Part shown: positions 59,602 to 64,000 of the stretch, one piece after another
Numbering within the stretch: position 1 is the first letter of the stretch
How the letters are laid out: the number at the start of each line of letters is the position of its first letter
Assembly (NCBI RefSeq): GCF_900156155.1
Contig: NZ_FTMD01000010.1
Location: 1-64,000, forward strand
Length of the DNA: 64,000 nucleotides
Source: Aromatoleum tolulyticum
GTDB lineage: Bacteria > Pseudomonadota > Gammaproteobacteria > Burkholderiales > Rhodocyclaceae
Direction: 5' to 3'
Position numbers and translations under genes: made by a program
Notes under the pieces: model-generated
Seen by the model: the letters and a program-made list of their open reading frames with translations, nothing else
Told to the model about the DNA's origin: nothing
Database searches by the model: none

Positions 59602-60708
59602 TCAGGCGTCCCCGCGCCGGCCCGCGGCCAGTGAGGACTGCGCCCCCGCCTCGTACCACCCCTTGCTGGCGTTGACCACGCGCACGACCAGCAGCATCAC
59701 CGGCACTTCGATCAGCACGCCGACCACGGTCGCCAGCGCCGCGCCGGACTCGAAGCCGAACAGGCTGATCGCCGCGGCAACGGCGAGTTCGAAGAAGTTC
59801 GACGCGCCGATCAGCGCCGAGGGGCAGGCGACGCTGTGCTTCTCCCCCACCGCGCGGTTGAGCAGGTAGGCAAGCGAGGAATTGAAGAACACCTGGATCA
59901 GGATCGGCACCGCCAGCAGCGCGATCACCAGCGGCTGCGCGAGGATCGCCTCACCCTGGAAGGCGAAGAGCAGCACCAGCGTCACGAGCAGCGCACTGAT
60001 CGACCACGGGCCGATGCGCTCCATCGCCGCGTCGAACACCGCCTGCCCGCGCGCCAGCAGCGCCTTGCGCGCCACCTGCGCGAGCGCGACGGGAATCACG
60101 ATGTAGAGCACGACCGACGTGAACAGCGTGTCCCACGGCACGGTGATCGCCGAGATGCCCAGCAGCACGGCGACGATGGGCGCGAATGCGACCACCATGA
60201 TCGCGTCGTTGAGCGCGACCTGCGACAGCGTGAAGATCGGGTCGCCGTTGGTGAGCCGGCTCCACACGAACACCATCGCCGTGCACGGCGCCGCGGCGAG
60301 CAGGATCAGGCCCGCGACGTAGCTGTCGATCTGCTCGGCGGGCAGCCAGGGCGCGAACAGGTGGCGGATGAAGAACCACCCCAGCAGCGCCATCGAGAAC
60401 GGCTTCACCAGCCAGTTCACGACCAGCGTCACGCCGATGCCGCGCATGTGGCCGCGGATCTCGTGCAGTGCACCGAAATCGACCTTCATCAGCATCGGGA
60501 TGATCATCACCCAGATCAGCACCCCGACCGGCAGGTTCACCTGCGCGACCTCCATCCGCCCGATGGCCTGGAACAGCGCCGGCGCCATCTGGCCGAACGC
60601 GATGCCGGCGACGATGCACAGGAACACCCAGACGGTGAGATAACGCTCGAAGACGCTCATCGGCGCCACCGCGGCGCGCTTCGCGGTCACTTCACACTGA
60701 ACCGACAT
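59602..60708 (-). CDS. acr3: Acr3 arsenite efflux permease
   Basis: The 368-residue protein has ten predicted helices and the Acr3 core: NLPVGVLIWVMIIPMLMKVD, LVVNWLVKPFSMALLGWFFI, the essential cysteine in LAAAPCTAMVFVWS, and SALIGASNFFELAVAAAISL. ATG 60708 has a strong AAGGAAGGA site and overlaps the arsA end by 17 bp; an internal ATG (MSVFERYLTVW, 60660) matches the usual Acr3 start. It exports arsenite, here with ArsA/ArsD upstream. Confidence 0.95.
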   Translation of the reverse strand: MSVQCEVTAKRAAVAPMSVFERYLTVWVFLCIVAGIAFGQMAPALFQAIGRMEVAQVNLPVGVLIWVMIIPMLMKVDFGALHEIRGHMRGIGVTLVVNWLVKPFSMALLGWFFIRHLFAPWLPAEQIDSYVAGLILLAAAPCTAMVFVWSRLTNGDPIFTLSQVALNDAIMVVAFAPIVAVLLGISAITVPWDTLFTSVVLYIVIPVALAQVARKALLARGQAVFDAAMERIGPWSISALLVTLVLLFAFQGEAILAQPLVIALLAVPILIQVFFNSSLAYLLNRAVGEKHSVACPSALIGASNFFELAVAAAISLFGFESGAALATVVGVLIEVPVMLLVVRVVNASKGWYEAGAQSSLAAGRRGDA

Positions 60709-62509
60709 CGATTCCTTCCTTCCTGGTTTGACTGTTCGTGCCGCCTGCGGCGAGCGCCAGCAGGCGCGGTACGCCCACCGGCTCGTCCGCCTGCACCGGC
60801 ACCAGCGCGACGCGCCTGGCGTGGCGCTCGCGCACGATCTCGATCTGCGGCCACTCCTGCGCTGCGCGCCGGCGCAGCACGGGTGCGCCGGTTCGCGCAG
60901 CGGCGAGGCTGTTGTTGATGATCCACGCCCACGGCTCGATCCCGGCGCGGCGCAGGTCGGCCTGCAGGTTCGCGGCCTCCAGCACCGGCGTGGTCTCGGC
61001 GAGCGTCACGATCAGCACCTTGGTCTGCAGCGGATCCTGCAGCTGCATCATCGGCGTCGTGAAGTGCGTGATGCCGCTCTTGTCCATGTGGCGCGCGATC
61101 TCCTTGTGATACGCACCGGTGGCATCGAGCAGCAGCAGCGTGTGGCCCGTGGGGGCCGTATCCATCACGACGAACCTGTTCCCTGCTTCGCGGATCACGC
61201 GCGAGAAGGCCTGGAAGACGGCGATCTCCTCGGTGCAGGGCGAACGCAGGTCCTCTTCGAGCATCGCGCGTCCGTGCGCATCCAGATCCTTGCCGCTCGT
61301 CTCCAGCACATGCCGGCGATAGCGCTCAGTCTCGACCTGCGGGTCGATGCGGCTGACGGTGAGGTTCCCGAGCGAACCCTCGAGCGTCTCCGCGAGGTGC
61401 GCCGCGGGATCGGAGGTCGTCAGATGTACCGGAAAGCCGCGGTGCGCGAGTTCGACCGCGATCGCGGCGGCGAGCGTCGTCTTTCCAACCCCGCCCTTCC
61501 CCATCAGCATCACCAGCCCGCGGCCGTCCGCGGCGATACCGTCAACGAGGCCCGCGAGATTCGGCAACCCGTGCGCCGCCGGCGCCCGCTCGTCACCGGG
61601 CGCGTCGCAGGCCTGCGCACCGGCCGTGCCCAGCAAGCTTCGCAATGCCGCCAGCCCGACGAGGTTGAAGGGCATCAACGGCACGTAGTCGGTCGGCAGC
61701 CCGCGCAGTGGCTCGGGCAGCGCGGCGAGCGCATCCCGTTCGCGACGCAGCACCGCCGCGGCCAGTCCATCCGCGCGCGCCGCTTCGTCGTCGGACAGGA
61801 CGCCATTGATGACCAGGAACTGGCGACTGAGTCCGATGGCCGCCAGCTCGGCGTGCGTGCGCGCCACTTCGCGCAGCGTCGAGGCCTGGGCGCGCGCGAC
61901 CAGCACCAGCCGCGTGCGTACGGCGTCCGCGAGCGCCGCGACGGCGGCCGAATACTGCTCGCGCTGCTTCTGCAGCCCGGCCAGCGGGCCGAGGCAGGAC
62001 GCCCCTTCGGTGTTGTTCGCGAGAAATCCCGACCACGCGGCAGGCAGCTGCAGCAAGCGGATCGTGTGGCCGGTCGGCGCGGTATCGAACACCACATGCT
62101 CGAAACCGTGCGTGAGCAGCGAATCGGTCAGCAACCCGGTGAACTCGTCGAACGCGGCGATCTCCGTCGTGCAGGCGCCCGAAAGCTGCTCCTCGATGCC
62201 GCGCACCACGTCGTCCGGCAGCACGCCGCGCACCGGGCCGACGATGCGATCGCGATAGGCCTGTGCAGCCGCCTGCGGGTCGATTTCCAGCGCAGAGAGC
62301 CCCGCCACCGCCTCGATCGGCGTCACGCGGTTGCCGATCTCCTGCTCGAACACCTGCGCCACGTTCGAGGCCGGATCGGTGCTCACCAGCAGCACCTTGC
62401 GGCCGAGTCCGGCAAGATGGATTGCAGTGGCGCAGGCGAGCGAGGTCTTGCCGACCCCACCCTTGCCGGTGAAGAACAGGTAGCGCGGCGGCTGATCGAG
62501 AAAGCGCAT
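60692..62509 (-). CDS. arsA: ArsA arsenical pump ATPase
   Basis: ATG 62509 gives a 605-residue protein with two homologous halves. Each has a P-loop (FFTGKGGVGKTSLACATAIH and MGKGGVGKTTLAAAIAVELA) and a DTAPTGHT signal-transduction motif. This is the duplicated, full-length bacterial ArsA, which energises arsenite efflux. Its usual partner is ArsB; here the gene is coupled to acr3. It begins 11 bp after arsD. Confidence 0.95.
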   Translation of the reverse strand: MRFLDQPPRYLFFTGKGGVGKTSLACATAIHLAGLGRKVLLVSTDPASNVAQVFEQEIGNRVTPIEAVAGLSALEIDPQAAAQAYRDRIVGPVRGVLPDDVVRGIEEQLSGACTTEIAAFDEFTGLLTDSLLTHGFEHVVFDTAPTGHTIRLLQLPAAWSGFLANNTEGASCLGPLAGLQKQREQYSAAVAALADAVRTRLVLVARAQASTLREVARTHAELAAIGLSRQFLVINGVLSDDEAARADGLAAAVLRRERDALAALPEPLRGLPTDYVPLMPFNLVGLAALRSLLGTAGAQACDAPGDERAPAAHGLPNLAGLVDGIAADGRGLVMLMGKGGVGKTTLAAAIAVELAHRGFPVHLTTSDPAAHLAETLEGSLGNLTVSRIDPQVETERYRRHVLETSGKDLDAHGRAMLEEDLRSPCTEEIAVFQAFSRVIREAGNRFVVMDTAPTGHTLLLLDATGAYHKEIARHMDKSGITHFTTPMMQLQDPLQTKVLIVTLAETTPVLEAANLQADLRRAGIEPWAWIINNSLAAARTGAPVLRRRAAQEWPQIEIVRERHARRVALVPVQADEPVGVPRLLALAAGGTNSQTRKEGIDVGSV

Positions 62510-62520
62510 CGCCGTCCCGC

Positions 62521-62880
62521 TCAGCAGCAGCGGCCGCCGCTGCAGCACCCGCCGGCAGACTTCCCGGCCGGCTCGGCCTTCACGCCGGCCCAGCGGGCGA
62601 GCTCGTCGCGCGTCGGATAACGCCCCGCCAGGGCGAACTCTCCGTCGATCAGGATCAGCGGCAGCGACTCGGCGCCCGAACGCTCGAGAAAGCCCTTCAC
62701 CACCGCGTTCTGCGCGAACGCCAGCGGCTGCTGCGCGAGATTGAAGCGCTCGAGCGCGACACCCTGCAGCTTCGCCCACTCGACGTCGGCGGCGAAGGTG
62801 ACGAGCTGCTGGTCGACATCGACGCCGCACACGCCGGAGCTGCAGCACAGGGCAGGATCGAAGATCTGGATCGATTTCAT
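62521..62880 (-). CDS. arsD: ArsD arsenite metallochaperone
   Basis: The 119-residue protein begins MKSIQIFDPALCCSSGVCGV, with the Cys12/Cys13/Cys18 arsenite site, and ends in the vicinal pairs CCSGGRCC. It hands arsenite to ArsA. The order arsR-arsC-arsD-arsA-acr3 and the short gaps (38 and 11 bp) make one operon. Confidence 0.95.
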   Translation of the reverse strand: MKSIQIFDPALCCSSGVCGVDVDQQLVTFAADVEWAKLQGVALERFNLAQQPLAFAQNAVVKGFLERSGAESLPLILIDGEFALAGRYPTRDELARWAGVKAEPAGKSAGGCCSGGRCC

Positions 62881-62918
62881 GGTGATGGTCCCGGTAGAGG
62901 AATTGGAAGAGGGAGGAA

Positions 62919-63398
62919 TCAGGCCGACAGCTCGCCGATGCGGTCGACCGCCGTCTGGAACGCAGCGGGGTCGCGCCGGGCGAGATCGCCGGGCAAGGCG
63001 AGGAATGCCTCGATACGCGCGCGCAGCACACGGTAGGCATGGGCGAACGCCGCGTCGATCTCCGCATCGCTACCGGTCGCCTTCGCCGGATCGTCGACGC
63101 CCCAATGGGTGCGCGGCACCTTGCCGAGCACCACCGGGCAGGTCTCGCCGGCGGCGCTGCCGCACACCGTGACGATCAGGTCGGGCACCCGCGGCAGATC
63201 GCTCCACGACTTGCTGTACAGCCCTTCGGTCGCGAAGCCCTCGCGCGCCAGCAGCGCCAGCGAGCGCGGATGCACATAACCCGCAGGCTGGCTGCCGGCG
63301 CTCATCGCCCACATGCCCGCAGGGGCCAGGGCGTTGAAGGTCGCCTCGGCAAGGATCGACCGGCACGAGTTGCCGGTACACAGGAACAACACATTCAT
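62919..63398 (-). CDS. arsC: ArsC arsenate reductase (thioredoxin-coupled, LMW-PTPase fold)
   Basis: The 159-residue protein starts MNVLFLCTGNSCRSILAEAT, the CX5R phosphatase loop, and has the second cysteines in VTVCGSAAGETCPVVLG. These three cysteines fit the ArsC family that relays through a disulfide to thioredoxin or glutaredoxin. It reduces arsenate, including that formed by ArxA, so Acr3 can export arsenite. It overlaps arsR by 4 bp. Confidence 0.93.
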   Translation of the reverse strand: MNVLFLCTGNSCRSILAEATFNALAPAGMWAMSAGSQPAGYVHPRSLALLAREGFATEGLYSKSWSDLPRVPDLIVTVCGSAAGETCPVVLGKVPRTHWGVDDPAKATGSDAEIDAAFAHAYRVLRARIEAFLALPGDLARRDPAAFQTAVDRIGELSA

Positions 63399-63766
63399 GC
63401 TTTCGATTCCCGCGCTGGGTTGGAAGAGCCACAGCCGGGGATCCGTCCGGACAGGATGTCCGCGTCCCGGCACCCGCCGGCCACCCCGCTGCAGCAGTTT
63501 TCGGTGAGGAAGCCGACGACCTCGCTCATCAGCCCGAGATTCGCCCGATAGCGCAGGAATCGCCCCTCCTGCTCCACGCGCAGAAGTCCCGCCTGCGTCA
63601 TCGTGCGCAGATGGAAAGACAGGCTGCTCGGCGCGATGTCGAGCGCGGTGGCAATATCCCCGGCAACGATGCCCACCGGCTCCGCCTTCACGAGCAGCCG
63701 GAAGACGCCGAGCCGCACGCCCGAGGAAAGGCACTCGAAGACGGCCACTGCCGCTTTTTCGTCCAT
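63395..63766 (-). CDS. arsR: ArsR-family arsenic-responsive repressor
   Basis: ATG 63766 is used; a GTG at 63775 is also possible. The protein of about 123 residues has the winged-helix core (GIVAGDIATALDIAPSSLSF, HLRTMTQAGLLRVEQEG). It lacks the ELCVCDL metal site of plasmid ArsR. Instead three cysteines near the C terminus (ENCCSGVAGGC) match the arrangement of the Acidithiobacillus ferrooxidans type. It should repress the ars operon until arsenite binds. The stop overlaps the arsC start (ATGA). Confidence 0.9.
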   Translation of the reverse strand: MDEKAAVAVFECLSSGVRLGVFRLLVKAEPVGIVAGDIATALDIAPSSLSFHLRTMTQAGLLRVEQEGRFLRYRANLGLMSEVVGFLTENCCSGVAGGCRDADILSGRIPGCGSSNPARESKA

Positions 63767-63775
63767 GGCTTCCAC

Positions 63776-63795
63776 ATTTCCAAATTTGTTGAAAT
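63776..63795 (-). promoter_or_regulatory. imperfect palindrome before arsR (candidate ArsR operator)
   Basis: ATTTCCAAATTTGTTGAAAT has matching ends (ATTTC/GAAAT) and an AT-rich centre, just upstream of arsR. Position and symmetry suit autoregulation by ArsR. Confidence 0.55.
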
Positions 63796-63845
63796 ATCGT
63801 AACGAAACACGACCGCGTGCGTCAATGCCGTCTCGGCGCAGCCGG

Positions 63846-64000
63846 TCAGAACGGCACGACGCTCTCGAAAGTCATCGCGATGCGCCGCTCCGGATGAATG
63901 AAGGCGATCGCCGCGGCATGCAGGTGCAGGCGCGCGTGCAGTTGCGCGCTCTGCGGCGGCGCATACAGCACGTCGCCAAGAATCGGATGCCCCAGCGACA
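63846..64000 (-). CDS. RluA-family pseudouridine synthase, C-terminal end
   Basis: The frame open to the window edge reads SLGHPILGDVLYAPPQ, then HARLHLHAAAIAFIHPE and a stop after FESVVPF. This is the conserved C terminus of RluA-type enzymes (GHPILGDxLYG, HAxxLxFxHP). It ends about 70 bp beyond the arsR start and is a housekeeping gene on the other side of the arsenic island. Confidence 0.8.
   Translation of the reverse strand, partial: SLGHPILGDVLYAPPQSAQLHARLHLHAAAIAFIHPERRIAMTFESVVPF

Noticed and set aside
59836..60918. Long plus-strand frames over acr3 and arsA (also similar frames opposite gcv and pyc)
   Set aside because: They are antisense shadows of real genes in high-GC DNA, with compositions rich in R, H and Q and no domains.

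Overview
The window is high-GC betaproteobacterial chromosome, most consistent with the Azoarcus/Aromatoleum/Thauera group (Rhodocyclales). The evidence is the gene content (KdpDE-like/kup, gcv operon, copK, chrA and above all an arx-type arsenite oxidase locus with an adjacent ars operon) and Rhodocyclales-like codon use. The arx layout (arxXSR divergent from arxB'ABCD) matches what is known for anaerobic arsenite oxidisers, including Azoarcus sp. CIB. The exact species cannot be proved from the sequence alone.

Region 1 (1-8040) is an accessory island with lower GC and lower coding density. It starts with a cut-off IS5-family transposase. It then holds two short integron-like cassette arrays facing outward: minus-strand cassettes at 667-2686 and plus-strand cassettes at 5129-7473. 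A degraded IS91-type transposase and a tyrosine recombinase lie between them. A 124-bp sequence occurs in inverted copies at 511-634 and 7506-7629, each just beyond the outermost attC site. Cassette products include a Mrr/PD-(D/E)XK-like nuclease, a PutAbiC-like membrane protein and a P-loop ATPase, so the island looks like a small defence-gene store without its own integron integrase. A truncated VapC-like toxin gene marks the junction with ordinary chromosome.

Region 2 (8076-18300) is housekeeping: a DUF188 protein, an MDR-family reductase, a shortened KdpD-type kinase with a KdpE-type regulator directly upstream of the kup potassium transporter, maleylacetoacetate isomerase, and pyruvate carboxylase with a clear terminator.

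Region 3 (18506-30500, all minus strand) is a compact glycine/one-carbon cluster in the order gcvH-gcvP-gcvR-glyA-cycA-sdaA-gcvT-lipA-folB-pabB. Together it covers glycine uptake, cleavage, conversion to serine and then pyruvate, the lipoyl cofactor of the cleavage system, and folate precursors.

Region 4 (30600-38800) has two LysR regulators, an M20 aminohydrolase with an MHS-family transporter, a patatin-like phospholipase, a ChrA chromate transporter and a degenerate EAL protein. Region 5 (39065-46040) is metal handling: a CopK-like periplasmic copper protein, small Met/His-rich proteins, a Cu(I)-type P1B ATPase with a YHS domain, and an ArsP-like permease with a small thioredoxin-fold partner.

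Region 6 (46273-63795) is the arsenic island. arxR-arxS-arxX (sensing) diverges from arxB'-arxA-arxB-arxC-arxD (arsenite oxidation coupled to the quinone pool). Next come a PstS-like protein and a chemoreceptor, then arsR-arsC-arsD-arsA-acr3 (detoxification and efflux). The arxB' promoter region has a sigma-54 element and two GTTAC-N6-GTAAC palindromes, and a third copy lies inside arxB'. The window ends in the 3' end of an RluA-family pseudouridine synthase gene. No rRNA, tRNA or CRISPR array was seen.
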